Below are positions 1 through 9,584 of a stretch of DNA of 64,000 nt, piece after piece; positions within the stretch are counted from its first letter, which is position 1; each line of letters opens with the position of its first letter. The stretch is from positions 62,001-126,000 of the forward strand of contig NZ_JAERQE010000008.1 of the NCBI RefSeq assembly GCF_016734765.1, read 5' to 3'. The notes beneath the pieces were generated by a model, which was not told where the DNA came from, ran no database searches, and worked only from the letters and a program-made list of their open reading frames with translations. Position numbers and translations under genes: made by a program. The stretch comes from Microvirga soli. GTDB taxonomy: Bacteria; Pseudomonadota; Alphaproteobacteria; Rhizobiales; Beijerinckiaceae.

Positions 1-45
1 GGCGATCACGAGCAGCCAGAAGCCGATGCGGCTGAGGACTTTCAT
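1..45 (-). CDS. Start of second sugar ABC permease (partial)
   Basis: Only the first 15 codons lie in the window; the gene continues past the left edge. The start codon sits in an ATGA overlap with the stop of the upstream permease, the usual arrangement for the MalG-type partner of a MalF-type permease. The visible residues begin MKVLSRIGFWLLVIA, a hydrophobic first membrane segment. Assignment as the MalG-like subunit rests mainly on position. Confidence 0.6.
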   Translation of the reverse strand, partial: MKVLSRIGFWLLVIA

Positions 46-1013
46 CGCGGATCCTCACCGAGGCGCACGCGGCCCGCCGCCAGGGTGATGACGACGATGA
101 GCGCGATGATGAGAAAAATCAGCGTGGATGCGGCGGAACCCAAGCCGACCTCCTGGAAATCCACGAGCTGCTGGCGCGCATAGATCGACATGGACGCCGT
201 GTCCCGCGAGTTCGAGGTCAGCACATAGATGAGGTCGAACACGCGAAGCGCATCGAGGCTGCGGAAGATCACCGCCACCAGCAGCGCCGGCTTGATCAGC
301 GGCAGGGTGATGCGGAAGAACACCCGGGTGGGAGACACGCCGTCCACCTTGGCGGCCTCATAGATATCCTGCGGCAGCATCTGCAGGGCCGCCAGGATAA
401 GCAGGGCCATGAAGGAGGTGTGCTTCCAGACATCCACCGCGACGGCGGCCCAGAGCGCCGTATCCGCATTGGCCGTCCAGGTCATGGGCGCGGCGATCAG
501 GCCGGCACGCAGCAGCATGTCGTTGATGACGCCGAACTGGTCGTGCAGCATCCAGTTCCACATCTTGGCGGACACGATGGTCGGGATCGCCCAAGGGATG
601 AGAATGATCGCCCGCATGAGGCCCCGACCGGGGAAGGTGGCATTGAGGATTAGCGCCACGATGATCCCGAGCACCGTCTCAATGGATACGGACACGAGGG
701 TGAACCACACCGTGTTCCACACGGATTGCCACCAGTCGGGATCGGTCAGAAGCCCGAGCCACTCGCCATCATAATTGGCAAGGTAGTTCTCGAAGCCGAT
801 GAACTCGTAGTCACTCAGGTTATTGAGATTGGCGTCGGTAAAGCTGAACCAGATCGTCCGCGCCAGGGGCCATCCGGCGATGAGCGCGAGGATGATCAGG
901 CTCGGGGCGATGAAGAGCCATGCAGACCGGATGCGCGAGCGCGTCAGCGATGAGCGGCGCCTCCGTGCTGCAACACGCACGAAGACGTCTCCTTGAGCGA
1001 CCGCGCCGGCCAT
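42..1013 (-). CDS. Sugar ABC transporter permease, MalF-like
   Basis: Inner-membrane permease of a carbohydrate importer, about 323 residues, the usual size for the MalF/UgpA group. A first membrane segment near residues 30-55 is followed by several hydrophobic spans. The cytoplasmic EAA loop that docks the ATPase is clear (EAAKVDGVSPTRVFFRITLP, about residues 220-240). It lies 2 bases after the binding-protein gene and overlaps the next permease by ATGA, so the three genes form one operon. Substrate cannot be read from sequence; the neighbouring binding protein suggests a sugar or disaccharide. The ATPase is not visible here. Confidence 0.9.
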   Translation of the reverse strand: MAGAVAQGDVFVRVAARRRRSSLTRSRIRSAWLFIAPSLIILALIAGWPLARTIWFSFTDANLNNLSDYEFIGFENYLANYDGEWLGLLTDPDWWQSVWNTVWFTLVSVSIETVLGIIVALILNATFPGRGLMRAIILIPWAIPTIVSAKMWNWMLHDQFGVINDMLLRAGLIAAPMTWTANADTALWAAVAVDVWKHTSFMALLILAALQMLPQDIYEAAKVDGVSPTRVFFRITLPLIKPALLVAVIFRSLDALRVFDLIYVLTSNSRDTASMSIYARQQLVDFQEVGLGSAASTLIFLIIALIVVITLAAGRVRLGEDPR

Positions 1014-1015
1014 GC

Positions 1016-2281
1016 TTACTTCCAGCCGTCCCGCTTGATCCGCTTCAGGTCACGGTCGAGGCGGCTCAGTGCCTGGGCAGGTTCGGCCCGCTTCGACAGT
1101 ACCTGATGCACCGCGTTGAAGAATTCGGTCGAGACCTTGTTGTAGTTCTGGCCGGTTGCCGTAGCCGGGCGCGCCACCGCATTGGTGAAAACATCCACGA
1201 GATCACCGATGAACGGGTTGGCCTTGGCGATGTCCGCATCGCTGTAGAGGGACACGATGGTGGGGTTGAAGGAACCCTCCACGGCCCGGCGCTTCTGTTC
1301 CTGCTGACCCGTCAGATAGAGGACGAGATCCGTCGCGGCATCGGCGTTCTTGGAATACTTCGACACGGCGAGAAGCTGGCCGCCCAGCGTGCCCGCGTTG
1401 CGCCCATCTGCGCCGCCCTTCGGGAGTGGCGCAATGCCGACCTTGCCTTTGATGGTGCTGTCGGCGCCTTGCGCCAGCGCCCACGCATAGGGCCAGTTGC
1501 GCATGAAGGCGGCGTTGCCGGACTGGAAGACGCCGCGGGATTCCTCTTCCGTGTAGTTGAGCACGCCTTCCGGCGTGACGGTGCCGACCCACCCGGCGGC
1601 GGCCTTTAGGGCTTCCGCTGCTTTCGGGTTCTCGATGGTGACGTCGCCCTTGTCGTCGATGATCGTACCGCCGCCGAACGAGGCCACCCATTCCAGCGCA
1701 TTGGTAGTCAGACCCTCATAGGCGCGGCCCTGCCAGACATAGCCCCAGAAGTCGCCGCGCCCGTCCTTGCGCTCGCCGTCCTGGATCATGCGGGCAGTCT
1801 CGGTGAGGTCGGCCCAGGTCTGCGGCACGGGGCGCTTGTACTTGTCGAGGAGGTCCTGCCGGTAATAGAGCAGGCCTGCATCGGCGAACCAAGGCATGGC
1901 CATGAGCCTGCCGTTGACCCGGCTCGTCTCGACCATGGCAGGCAGGTGATCGTCGATGTCGGCCTGGCCCTTGGCGGTCAGGTCCATGAGATGATCGGCG
2001 AGAATGCCGGTCCAGACCACGTCGATCTGGAAGACGTCGATGTCCGACGCGCCCGCCGCCAGGAGTTGCTGATAGAGGGCGAGCCGCTCGGTTGCGGAGT
2101 TCGGCGTCGAGACGATTTTGGCCGTGTTGCCGGTCTTCTTCGCCCAGGCATCGACGCCCTGCTTGCAGATCTCGTATTCCTTGCCGAGCGCGCTGCACGA
2201 AATGGAGATTTCGACGGCCCAGGCGCTGGTCGAGGCGAGGATTCCGGCGGCGAAGCCGAGGCTGGCAATCAGACGTGGCAT
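1016..2281 (-). CDS. Extracellular sugar-binding protein of ABC importer
   Basis: Periplasmic solute-binding protein, 421 residues, of the family 1 (maltose/trehalose-type) group. A signal peptide is visible: basic start, hydrophobic stretch, then the cleavage-like STSAWA-VE. The body has the family features, including FQIDVVWTGILADHLMDLT and the late AFMRNWPYAWALAQ segment. The first gene of the operon, it precedes the permease by 2 bases. It resembles the trehalose/sucrose-type (ThuE/AglE-like) binding proteins of rhizobia, but the exact ligand is inference. Confidence 0.88.
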   Translation of the reverse strand: MPRLIASLGFAAGILASTSAWAVEISISCSALGKEYEICKQGVDAWAKKTGNTAKIVSTPNSATERLALYQQLLAAGASDIDVFQIDVVWTGILADHLMDLTAKGQADIDDHLPAMVETSRVNGRLMAMPWFADAGLLYYRQDLLDKYKRPVPQTWADLTETARMIQDGERKDGRGDFWGYVWQGRAYEGLTTNALEWVASFGGGTIIDDKGDVTIENPKAAEALKAAAGWVGTVTPEGVLNYTEEESRGVFQSGNAAFMRNWPYAWALAQGADSTIKGKVGIAPLPKGGADGRNAGTLGGQLLAVSKYSKNADAATDLVLYLTGQQEQKRRAVEGSFNPTIVSLYSDADIAKANPFIGDLVDVFTNAVARPATATGQNYNKVSTEFFNAVHQVLSKRAEPAQALSRLDRDLKRIKRDGWK

Positions 2282-2411
2282 GGCTATCCTCCTGCAGGCT
2301 TGATGTTTATTGCTTAGCTTCTTAAAGCCCGACCTCTGGTTTTGTTCCTTTGGAACGTGGTCGGACGCCGAAGCCGCTCCATTTCATCTGGCCGAAAACG
2401 AGGGACTTTCC

Positions 2412-3113
2412 ATGAAAATCACGTGGTTCGGACATTCCGCCTTCCGGCTCGACTTCGCCGGCAAGGCCGTGCTCATCGATCCGTTCTTCACCGGCAATCC
2501 CGGCTTCGAGGGCGACAGGGCGAAGATCACCGAGGGCGTGTCCCACATCCTTCTCACCCACGGCCACGGGGATCACGTGGGCGATACGGTGGAGATTGCG
2601 AAGGCGACCGGGGCCAAGGTCGTGACGAATTTCGAGCTCTGCATGTATCTCGCCAAGCAGGGCGTCGAGCACTTCGATCCCATGAACACCGGCGGCACGA
2701 CCGGGCAGGGTGGCTTCACCGTCACCCTCGTGCGGGCGGACCACTCGTCCGGCCTCGTCGAGATGGATGTGAACTTCCCCCTCGGCAGCGCCAACGGCAT
2801 CATCGTCAAGGCGATGAACGAGCCGACCGTCTATCACATGGGCGATACGGACATCTTCGGCGACATGGCCCTGATCGCCGAGATCCATCAGCCCGACGTG
2901 GTGATCGTGCCGATCGGCGACCGCTTCACCATGGGCCCCGAGGTCGCGGCGCTCGCCGTCGAGCGTTATTTCAAGAATGCCAAGGCGGTGATCCCCTGCC
3001 ACTACGGCTCATTCCCGATGATCCTGCCCAACGCGGACCGCTTCGTCGCCGCCATGGACGGCAAAGGGATTCAAGTGGTCGTGCCGCACAAGACGGTCGG
3101 GGTGACGATTTAG
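2412..3113 (+). CDS. UPF0173 metal-dependent hydrolase
   Basis: Metallo-beta-lactamase-fold protein of the UPF0173 family, 233 residues. The zinc-binding HxHxDH motif is present as THGHGDHVG (about residues 51-59). Further conserved elements are ADHSSG, the [12 protein letters not shown] segment and HYGSFP near the C-terminus. The start at the ATG of [14 protein letters not shown] matches the family; the open frame upstream lacks homology-like sequence. It diverges from the sugar operon. The physiological substrate of the family is not established. Confidence 0.9.
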   Translation: MKITWFGHSAFRLDFAGKAVLIDPFFTGNPGFEGDRAKITEGVSHILLTHGHGDHVGDTVEIAKATGAKVVTNFELCMYLAKQGVEHFDPMNTGGTTGQGGFTVTLVRADHSSGLVEMDVNFPLGSANGIIVKAMNEPTVYHMGDTDIFGDMALIAEIHQPDVVIVPIGDRFTMGPEVAALAVERYFKNAKAVIPCHYGSFPMILPNADRFVAAMDGKGIQVVVPHKTVGVTI

Positions 3114-3124
3114 CCTCCCCGCCA

Positions 3125-3348
3125 TGGTCCTCCCGGGGCCGCGGAGCGGAACCCGGGATTGTGGGACGAGTGTGGCGCCTGTTCACCTCTCCCGGTGGGA
3201 GAGGTCGCGCCTTCAGGCGCGGGCGAGGGGTTAGCGTCTTTTCCGGATGAGGCTGTAACCCCTCACCCCAGCCCTCTCCCTCAGGGAGAGGGGGCTTAGA
3301 GCCCCATCCTGCACACGATCCCGGATCGGCTGCGCCGTCCGGGATGAC
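3125..3348. repeat. Composite intergenic palindromic repeat (types A and B)
   Basis: The gap between the UPF0173 gene and gatC (3114-3444) is mostly repeat. The outer arms are type A: a left arm of the form TCCCGGGGCCGCGGAGCGGA and a right arm CGATCCCGGATCGGCTGCG ending GTCCGGGATGAC. Between them sits a type B element with CACCTCTCCCGGTGGGAGAGG and CCCTCTCCCTCAGGGAGAGGG palindromes. The same two types recur near 10.7, 21.5, 23.5 and 40.2 kb. No coding potential is seen. Confidence 0.85.
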
Positions 3349-3444
3349 CGCATGAACATTAGAGCTCTGCACATCCGCCGTTGCCCCCCGGCGCGGGCGG
3401 GTGCTATAGCCCGCCGATCAGATATCCAAGGGGTATGACCATCT

Positions 3445-3732
3445 ATGTCGGTCGATGAGAAAACGGTCCGCCGCATCGCCCATCTGGCGCGCATTGCCGT
3501 GACGGATGAGGAGGTGCCCCATCTCCAGGGCGAGCTCAACGCCATCCTAGACTTCGTCGAGCAGCTCAACGAGGTGAACGTGGAGGGTGTCGAGCCCATG
3601 ACTTCCGTGACTCCCATGGTGATGAAGAAGCGCCAGGACGGCGTGACCGATGGCGGCTACCCGGAGAAGATCGTCCAGAACGCCCCCGCGACGGAAGACA
3701 GCTTCTTCCTGGTGCCCAAGGTGGTCGAGTAA
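3445..3732 (+). CDS. gatC: Asp-tRNA(Asn)/Glu-tRNA(Gln) amidotransferase subunit C
   Basis: Small stabilising subunit of the GatCAB transamidosome, 95 residues, the family's normal size. Family features are visible: the start [18 protein letters not shown], then [22 protein letters not shown] and the C-terminal [16 protein letters not shown] end (here [13 protein letters not shown]). It wraps around the GatA-GatB interface in known structures. gatA follows after a repeat; gatB is 4.3 kb further on. With the AspRS at 40.9 kb it implies tRNA-dependent amidation. Confidence 0.97.
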   Translation: MSVDEKTVRRIAHLARIAVTDEEVPHLQGELNAILDFVEQLNEVNVEGVEPMTSVTPMVMKKRQDGVTDGGYPEKIVQNAPATEDSFFLVPKVVE

Positions 3733-3740
3733 AAATTCTT

Positions 3741-3838
3741 CATCCCGGGAGGCCGCAGCAGCGGAGAGCCGGGATCGCTAAACCAGTTATTGCCTCCAGA
3801 CGATCCCGGATCGCGGCTCCGCCCCGTCCGGGATGACA
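3741..3838. repeat. Type A palindromic repeat between gatC and gatA
   Basis: About 98 bases with inverted arms (left CATCCCGGGAGGCCGCAGCA, right CGATCCCGGATCGCGGCTCC ending GTCCGGGATGACAG). It fills nearly the whole gatC-gatA gap, and its last bases lie 2-3 bases before the gatA start. The element would be transcribed within the gat operon. Confidence 0.85.
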
Positions 3839-3840
3839 GG

Positions 3841-5364
3841 ATGATCCCCGTGACCGAACTGACCCATCTCACGATCGCTGAGGCCCGCGACGGCCTGAAG
3901 GCCAAGACCTTCTCCGCCACCGAGCTCACGCAGGCCCATGTGGATGCCATCGAGAAGGCGAGGGCGCTCAACGCCTATGTGCTCGAGACGCCGGAAAAGG
4001 CGCTCGCCATGGCCAAGGCCTCCGACGAGAAGATCGCCAAGGGCGAGGCCGGTGCGCTCGAGGGTATCCCGCTCGGCATCAAGGACCTGTTCTGCACCGA
4101 GGGCGTGGTCTCCACGGCAGGCTCGAAGATCCTCGGCAACTTCACCCCGCCCTACGAGTCCACCGTCACCCGGAACCTTTGGAACGACGGCGCCGTGATG
4201 CTCGGCAAGCTCAACATGGACGAGTTCGCCATGGGCTCCTCCAACGAGACCAGCGCGTTCGGGCCGGTCGTGTCGCCTTGGCGGCGCGAGGGCTCGAACG
4301 TGAGCGCGGGCGCTTCCGGGGCCATCGAGGGCACGCATCTGGTTCCCGGCGGTTCCTCGGGCGGTTCGGCCGCGGCGGTTGCCGCGCATCTGTGCCTTGG
4401 CGCTACCGCGACGGATACCGGCGGCTCGATCCGCCAGCCGGCGGCCTTTACCGGCACGGTGGGCATCAAGCCGACCTATGGGCGCGTCTCCCGCTGGGGC
4501 ACCGTGGCCTTCGCCTCGTCGCTGGATCAGGCCGGCCCGATCACCCGCACCGTGCGCGATTCCGCCATCATGCTGCGCTCCATGGCGAGCCCTGACCCGA
4601 AGGATACCACCTGCGTGGACCTGCCGGTGCCGGATTTCGAGGCTGCCATCTCCCGTGGCGTGAAGGGCCTCAAGATCGGCATCCCGAAGGATTACCGGAT
4701 CGACGGCATGTCGCCCGAGATCGAGCAGCTCTGGCACCAGGGCGCCGAATGGCTGCGCGCTGCCGGCGCCGAGATCGTCGAGGTTTCCCTGCCGCACACC
4801 AAGTACGCGCTGCCCGCCTATTACATCGTGGCCCCAGCGGAAGCTTCCTCGAACCTCGCCCGCTATGACGGCGTGCGCTACGGCCTGCGCGAAAACGGCC
4901 GCGACATCGTCGATCTCTACGAGAAGTCCCGCGCCGCCGGCTTCGGCCGCGAGGTCAAGCGCCGCATCATGATCGGCACCTATGTGCTCTCGGCGGGCTA
5001 TTACGACGCCTATTACGTCCGGGCCCAGAAGCTGCGCACGCTCATCAAGCGCGACTTCGAGGAGGTCTACGCTAAAGGAGTCCACGCCATCCTGACCCCG
5101 GCGACCCCGTCCTCGGCCTTCGGCATCGGCGAGAAGGGCTCGGGCGACCCGGTCGAGATGTACCTCAACGACATCTTCACCGTGACGGTGAACATGGCAG
5201 GCCTGCCGGGCATCGCCGTGCCGGCTGGGCTCGACGCTCAGGGGCTGCCCCTGGGCCTCCAGCTCATCGGCCGCGCCTTCGACGAGGAGACCCTCTTCGC
5301 CGCCGGCCAGGTGATCGAGGATTCCGCCGGCCGCATCAAGCTGCCCCAAGCCTGGTGGGCGTAA
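3841..5364 (+). CDS. gatA: Asp-tRNA(Asn)/Glu-tRNA(Gln) amidotransferase subunit A
   Basis: Amidase subunit that releases ammonia from glutamine, 507 residues. The amidase-signature Ser-Ser-Lys triad is present: Lys81 in [10 protein letters not shown], the [13 protein letters not shown] loop (about 171-183), and the nucleophile Ser196 in [10 protein letters not shown]. There is a slightly long loop (about residues 150-168) before GGSSGGS. The ATG at 3841 is used; a GTG nine bases later (VTELTHL) is the other option. Any ribosome-binding sequence would fall in the end of the upstream repeat. It works with gatC and gatB. Confidence 0.97.
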   Translation: MIPVTELTHLTIAEARDGLKAKTFSATELTQAHVDAIEKARALNAYVLETPEKALAMAKASDEKIAKGEAGALEGIPLGIKDLFCTEGVVSTAGSKILGNFTPPYESTVTRNLWNDGAVMLGKLNMDEFAMGSSNETSAFGPVVSPWRREGSNVSAGASGAIEGTHLVPGGSSGGSAAAVAAHLCLGATATDTGGSIRQPAAFTGTVGIKPTYGRVSRWGTVAFASSLDQAGPITRTVRDSAIMLRSMASPDPKDTTCVDLPVPDFEAAISRGVKGLKIGIPKDYRIDGMSPEIEQLWHQGAEWLRAAGAEIVEVSLPHTKYALPAYYIVAPAEASSNLARYDGVRYGLRENGRDIVDLYEKSRAAGFGREVKRRIMIGTYVLSAGYYDAYYVRAQKLRTLIKRDFEEVYAKGVHAILTPATPSSAFGIGEKGSGDPVEMYLNDIFTVTVNMAGLPGIAVPAGLDAQGLPLGLQLIGRAFDEETLFAAGQVIEDSAGRIKLPQAWWA

Positions 5365-5369
5365 GCGGC

Positions 5370-5669
5370 GTGGGACCGACCGTACCCGTCGTCACCCTCT
5401 GGGACTGGCTGCCTGCGGCCTTCGATCCGGTTCTCATCCTGATCGCGGTCTGGCTCGGCTGGAAGGCCGATCAGTTCGGCAAGGTGCTGATCGTCGGCAT
5501 GATTGCCCTGGCCGTGTCGGTCCTCGTCTCCTGGGCGATCAGCAGCATGGGATTGCCTTGGATCGCGCCTGTGCGGTCCGATGGACTGACCCTGTTCCCC
5601 GTGCGCTTTGTCGCTGCCATGCTCTGGGCAAGCGGCGCCTACGTCGTCCGCCGGGTGGTGCGGCGCTAG
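5370..5669 (+). CDS. Small three-span membrane protein, unknown
   Basis: About 99 residues. Three hydrophobic segments are visible: PVLILIAVWLGW, VLIVGMIALAVSVLVSWAIS and FVAAMLWASGAYVV, ending in basic residues (VRRVVRR). The frame is open from a GTG at 5355, inside the end of gatA; a GTG at 5370 is the first start after the gatA stop. Neither has a clear ribosome-binding site. Function is not recognised. Close coupling to gatA suggests co-transcription. Confidence 0.6.
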   Translation: MGPTVPVVTLWDWLPAAFDPVLILIAVWLGWKADQFGKVLIVGMIALAVSVLVSWAISSMGLPWIAPVRSDGLTLFPVRFVAAMLWASGAYVVRRVVRR

Positions 5670-5778
5670 AATCCTGCTCGGCGACAGTTCGGTCGTCGCC
5701 GAAGCATTCAGACGCGACAGGCGCCGCCGGTTCTGTCAGGGTCGTGCCGCTTTCTCCTGCCCGCATGGACCTTCGATC

Positions 5779-6696
5779 ATGGCGACGAGCCACAAGCCCA
5801 ATCACACCCTCGGGCTCGCACTCCTGGCTGCTCTCGCGACGCTTTGGGCGTCGTCCTATACCTTCATCAAGATCGGCGTCGAGACGATCCCGCCCATCAC
5901 CCTGATCGCCGCGCGCACGCTGATTGCGGGTGGGATCCTTGTGCTGATCATGCGGCTGAGGGGAGTCCGCCTGCCTCGCGAGAGAACCCAGTGGAGGAAC
6001 TTCGCGGTGCAGGCTTGCCTCAACAGCGTTGTTCCGTTCACGCTCATCGCCTGGGCGGAGGAGTCCATCGATGCAGGGCTCGCCGTCATCCTGAACTCGA
6101 TGACGCCGGTCTTCACCTTCCTGATCACCTGGATGTGGTCCCGTCATGAGGCGACATCCGCCCGCAAGCTCATCGGGGTCGTCCTGGGCCTTGCGGGCAC
6201 ATGCGTCATCGTCGGAGGCCAAGCCTTCACCCATGTCGGGCAGGAGCTGGCCGCGCAGCTCGCCGTCGTGCTGGCGACAATCTGCTATGCTGGAGCGGCC
6301 ATTTTCGGACGCAGTTTCAAGAACCTCGATCCCATGGCACCGGCCGCGGGCTCGCTTCTGTCCGGCGCGATAATCCTGCTTCCGCTGAGCCTCATCGTGG
6401 ACCGGCCCTGGAATCTGGCGCCGTCACAAGCCTCGATCATGGCCCTGGTCGGGCTTGCGGTGTTCTCCACGGCCATGGCCTTCGTGATCTACTTCCGCCT
6501 GATCCGCACCCTGGGCTCGGTGGGGACGACAGCACAGGCCTATCTGCGGGCTCCCATCGGCATCATGATCGGAGCTTATTTCCTCGGAGAGAGCCTCAGC
6601 GAGGCGGCCTGGCTGGGGCTTCTCTGCATCCTCGCAGGCGTGGCCTTCATGACGATCCCCGAGGCCAAGACGAAGGCGGCCGTCCAAGCCACGTGA
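5779..6696 (+). CDS. EamA/DMT-family transporter
   Basis: Ten-span drug/metabolite transporter, 305 residues, with two EamA repeats. The first half begins ALLAALATLWASSYTFIKIG, typical of the family, and the second repeat starts near CYAGAAIFGRSFK and ends with GAYFLGESLSEAAWLGLLCI. The ATG at 5779 places the start just before the first span; the longer open frame upstream is not membrane-like. Substrate unknown. It has no evident functional link with the gat genes beside it. Confidence 0.9.
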   Translation: MATSHKPNHTLGLALLAALATLWASSYTFIKIGVETIPPITLIAARTLIAGGILVLIMRLRGVRLPRERTQWRNFAVQACLNSVVPFTLIAWAEESIDAGLAVILNSMTPVFTFLITWMWSRHEATSARKLIGVVLGLAGTCVIVGGQAFTHVGQELAAQLAVVLATICYAGAAIFGRSFKNLDPMAPAAGSLLSGAIILLPLSLIVDRPWNLAPSQASIMALVGLAVFSTAMAFVIYFRLIRTLGSVGTTAQAYLRAPIGIMIGAYFLGESLSEAAWLGLLCILAGVAFMTIPEAKTKAAVQAT

Positions 6697-6705
6697 TCGG
6701 GAGGA

Positions 6706-7233
6706 TCAGGTTTCGGCGATCCCTGCGCCGGAACCGGCCGGGTTGCCGAGCGCTGTGCCGATTTCTGCCAAGGTGGCCTTCTCGGCATCGCTCACGGCCA
6801 CGCCGCCGAAACCGAGGAATCCGCCTTCCTTGCCGGCCTCGGCCGATTTTCGGGCAACGCTCCAGAGCCAGGACTTGAAGGAAACCGCCTCGTCGGGGGC
6901 CTTGGTGTCGAGCAAGCCGGAGACCGCGTGAAGCTCCTCGATGGCCTTGCTTTTCACGTCGGCGAACTGGCTGCCCTTGAATTGAGCCTGGAACGACTCG
7001 CGCACGGCATTGCGCGTCTCGGTGTTGGCGATGTCATCGGCCACGGCTTTGACGAGCGGAGTGGCCTGAGCATCCTGCTTCGCCTCCAGCAGGGCCCAGC
7101 CGCTGGACATGGATTCCTGCAGGAGGCTCCAGAGCCCGCCCGGATCTGCCGCGGTGATCGCCATGCTGGCAACCACGGGGCTTGCAACGAGGCGGGACCA
7201 TTCTTCGGGAGTGAAGCTCGACTTGTTCGCCAT
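6706..7233 (-). CDS. Conserved-looking cytosolic protein, unknown
   Basis: 175 residues, no signal peptide or membrane span. Sequence is mostly helical in character (SRLVASPVVASMAITAADPGG near the start). A glycine-rich FLGFGGVAVSDAEKATLAEI segment lies near the C-terminus. The family is not recognised. It is convergent with the EamA gene, with 9 bases between the stops. The start has a GGAGG-type site (the reverse strand reads CAGGAGGCC before ATG), which supports a real gene. Confidence 0.65.
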   Translation of the reverse strand: MANKSSFTPEEWSRLVASPVVASMAITAADPGGLWSLLQESMSSGWALLEAKQDAQATPLVKAVADDIANTETRNAVRESFQAQFKGSQFADVKSKAIEELHAVSGLLDTKAPDEAVSFKSWLWSVARKSAEAGKEGGFLGFGGVAVSDAEKATLAEIGTALGNPAGSGAGIAET

Positions 7234-7321
7234 GGTTGGCCTCCTGATTGCAGCTTGGGAACTCCCAAACGCAACCGCTCAAGCTTGCGATTGGTTCCTC
7301 ACCGAAGCCTTGGTGCCAGGG

Positions 7322-7359
7322 CCAAAAGAAATGGGCCCGACCGCGAGGGTCAGGCCCAT
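7322..7359 (-). terminator. Rho-independent terminator of the 7.4-7.7 kb gene
   Basis: On the minus strand a hairpin with arms ATGGGCCTGACC and GGTCGGGCCCAT (one mismatch, 5-base loop) is followed by TTCTTTTGG. It lies about 30 bases after the stop of the small membrane protein. Confidence 0.7.
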
Positions 7360-7387
7360 CCTGAGCAGTGAAACGCGAGACGCTAGA

Positions 7388-7708
7388 TTACTGCGGGTTG
7401 GCCGGAGCCGCGGGAGCGGCCGGGGAAGATGGGGTCATCGGGGCAGCCGGGGTCGCCGGAGCGGTCGAGGAACCGCCGGTGGCGCCGGAACCGGTGCGGG
7501 GTGCAGAGCTTTCCGTCTGCGTGCCGGTGCTGCCGGTGGTCGTCGGCTCGCTGCCGCCATCATAGAAGAGGAAGGCGAGCAGGCCGAGGGCGATAACAAG
7601 ACCGCCGATCACGTAAGCAAGTGTGTTCGAACCACGGCTGCTGTTATCGTAGACATTGGTCTCGCGATTGTAGACGTTGGGTTCGCGATCCATGGGATCC
7701 ATAGCCAT
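7388..7708 (-). CDS. Single-span protein with Pro/Ala/Thr-rich tail
   Basis: 106 residues. A short N-terminal region (MAMDPMDREPNVYNRETNVY) is followed by one membrane segment (LAYVIGGLVIALGLLAFLFY, about residues 30-50). A low-complexity tail of Thr, Ser, Gly, Ala and Pro runs to the C-terminus. The start at 7708 is preceded by AAGGAG at good spacing, which decides against longer open-frame starts. A terminator follows. No known domain; similar small tail-rich membrane proteins occur in this order. Confidence 0.75.
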   Translation of the reverse strand: MAMDPMDREPNVYNRETNVYDNSSRGSNTLAYVIGGLVIALGLLAFLFYDGGSEPTTTGSTGTQTESSAPRTGSGATGGSSTAPATPAAPMTPSSPAAPAAPANPQ

Positions 7709-7898
7709 TTTGAAACTCCTTGACCGTTTTACCTCCCGAACAACGCCGTATATCGGATGGGGTTTCATCGCAGCGTGGCAATTATTTCCGGAATCTGTGC
7801 ATAATTTATTTCTGATCTTAACGAATGGCTTACCTGGCTGAACGTCCGTTCATTTTGAAAGGGGTTGACCGGCTTGAGCGCCGCTCGTACTCCGACAA
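7709..7898. other. AT-richer intergenic region between divergent genes
   Basis: About 190 bases upstream of both the minus-strand small membrane gene and gatB, noticeably richer in A and T than its surroundings (for example ATAATTTATTTCTGATCTTA). It probably carries promoters for one or both genes, but I see no convincing pair of hexamers. Confidence 0.35.
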
Positions 7899-8009
7899 GA
7901 GCATCGTGCGGAAAAGTGGACCCGGTTTTCCGCCCTAAACGATGCTCTCATTTATGGAAGAAGCATCGGATGGGTCCCAAAAGTGCATTCCACTTTTGGG
8001 TCCGATGCT
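7899..8009. repeat. Type C paired palindrome (first copy)
   Basis: Two adjacent palindromes. 7899-7947 has arms GAGCATCGT and ACGATGCTC around GCGGAAAAGTGG and CGGTTTTCCGC. 7962-8009 has arms AGCATCGGA and TCCGATGCT around CCAAAAGTG and CACTTTTGG. A second, clearly related copy lies at 60797-60910. It ends 35 bases before gatB. Confidence 0.85.
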
Positions 8010-8044
8010 TTAGCAAAAAGTAAGAGATCAAAGGCGCAAGGCTC

Positions 8045-9520
8045 ATGAACGCTCCGGTCAACCCTAAGAAGCTCATCAAGGGCGCGACAGGCGATTGGGA
8101 AATCGTCATCGGCATGGAGATCCACGCCCAGGTGACGAGCCAAGCCAAGCTCTTCTCCGGAGCTTCGACGGCTTTCGGCGGCGATCCGAACAGCCACGTT
8201 TCCCTGGTGGACGCGGCCATGCCCGGCATGCTGCCCGTGATCAACGAGGAATGCGTCCGTCAGGCGATCCGCACCGGCCTTGGCCTCAAGGCCGAGATCA
8301 ACCTGCGCAGCACCTTCGACCGCAAGAACTACTTCTACCCGGACTTGCCCCAGGGCTACCAGATCAGCCAGTACAAAAGCCCCATCGTGGGCGAGGGCGA
8401 GGTGATCGTGGACGTGCCGGAGACGGGCGAGACGATCATGGTGCGCATCGAGCGCCTGCATCTCGAGCAGGATGCCGGCAAGTCGATCCACGACCTGCAC
8501 CCGACCCTGAGCTTCGTCGACCTCAACCGCTCCGGCGTGGCGCTCATGGAAATCGTGTCGAAGCCCGACCTGCGCTCGGCCGACGAGGCGCGGGCTTATG
8601 TGACCAAGCTGCGCACGATCCTGCGCTATCTCGGCACCTGCGACGGCGACATGGACAAGGGCAACCTTCGCGCCGACGTGAACGTGTCCGTGCGCCGTCC
8701 GGGCGAGGAGCTCGGCACGCGCTGCGAGATCAAGAACGTCAACTCCATCCGGTTCATCGGCCAGGCCATCGAAGTCGAGGCGCGCCGCCAGATCGCGATC
8801 CTGGAGGACGGGGGCAAAATCGACCAGGAGACCCGCCTCTACGACCCGGGCAAGGGCGAGACCCGCTCCATGCGTTCCAAGGAAGAGGCGCACGATTATC
8901 GCTACTTCCCCGATCCGGACCTGCTGCCGCTTGAGTTCGACCAGGCCTATGTGGACGATCTCGCGAAAGGCCTGCCGGAGCTGCCCGACGAGAAGAAGGC
9001 GCGGTTCATGGCCGATTATGGCCTCTCGCCCTATGACGCGAGCGTGCTGGTGGCCGAGCGCAGCTCCGCCGACTTCTTCGAGGAGGTAGCCAAGGGCCGC
9101 GACGGCAAGGCCGCGGCGAACTGGATCATCAATGAGCTGTTCGGCCGCCTGAACAAGGAAGGCAAGGACATCTCGGAAACCCCGGTCTCGGCCGCCCAGC
9201 TCGGCGCCATCATCGAGCTCATCGGCGAGAACGTGATCTCCGGCAAGATCGCCAAGGACCTGTTCGAGATCGTGTTTACGGAAGGCGGCGACCCGCGCGA
9301 ACTCGTGGAAACGCGCGGCATGAAGCAGGTGACCGACACCGGCGCCATCGAGAAGGCCGTGGACGAGATCATCGCGGCGAATCCCGACAAGGTGGAGCAG
9401 GCGAAGGCCAAGCCTACGCTGCTCGGCTGGTTCGTGGGCCAGACCATGAAGGCCACGGGCGGCAAGGCCAACCCGCAGGCCCTCAACGAGATCCTCAAGC
9501 GCAAGCTTGGGATCGAGTAA
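8045..9520 (+). CDS. gatB: Asp-tRNA(Asn)/Glu-tRNA(Gln) amidotransferase subunit B
   Basis: tRNA-binding and kinase-like subunit of GatCAB, 491 residues. Family signatures include [15 protein letters not shown] near the start, [12 protein letters not shown], and [25 protein letters not shown] sequence (about residues 215-235). The C-terminal YqeY-like tRNA tail ends [11 protein letters not shown]. It phosphorylates the misacylated Asp/Glu and uses ammonia from GatA. Unlike many genomes it is not adjacent to gatCA: four other genes lie between. Confidence 0.97.
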   Translation: MNAPVNPKKLIKGATGDWEIVIGMEIHAQVTSQAKLFSGASTAFGGDPNSHVSLVDAAMPGMLPVINEECVRQAIRTGLGLKAEINLRSTFDRKNYFYPDLPQGYQISQYKSPIVGEGEVIVDVPETGETIMVRIERLHLEQDAGKSIHDLHPTLSFVDLNRSGVALMEIVSKPDLRSADEARAYVTKLRTILRYLGTCDGDMDKGNLRADVNVSVRRPGEELGTRCEIKNVNSIRFIGQAIEVEARRQIAILEDGGKIDQETRLYDPGKGETRSMRSKEEAHDYRYFPDPDLLPLEFDQAYVDDLAKGLPELPDEKKARFMADYGLSPYDASVLVAERSSADFFEEVAKGRDGKAAANWIINELFGRLNKEGKDISETPVSAAQLGAIIELIGENVISGKIAKDLFEIVFTEGGDPRELVETRGMKQVTDTGAIEKAVDEIIAANPDKVEQAKAKPTLLGWFVGQTMKATGGKANPQALNEILKRKLGIE

Positions 9521-9584
9521 GGCCGTTCGGTCATCCCGGCGGAGCGCACCCGCGCCCGCCGGGGCTCATGCAGGTGCCGGACCC

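Noticed and set aside
3787..5349. A 520-codon open frame antisense to gatA
   Set aside because: High-GC third-position artefact; composition is His/Arg/Gly/Ala/Val-rich without motifs, while gatA on the other strand is complete. The same applies to long antisense frames over the oxidoreductase (18364-20268), ppk (26630-28294), aspS (40920-42740), argS (48851-50449) and serS (58048-59373).
9528..9580. Another type A repeat just after gatB
   Set aside because: Only a short TCATCCCGGCGGAGCGCACC fragment with poor inverted arms; too degraded to call.
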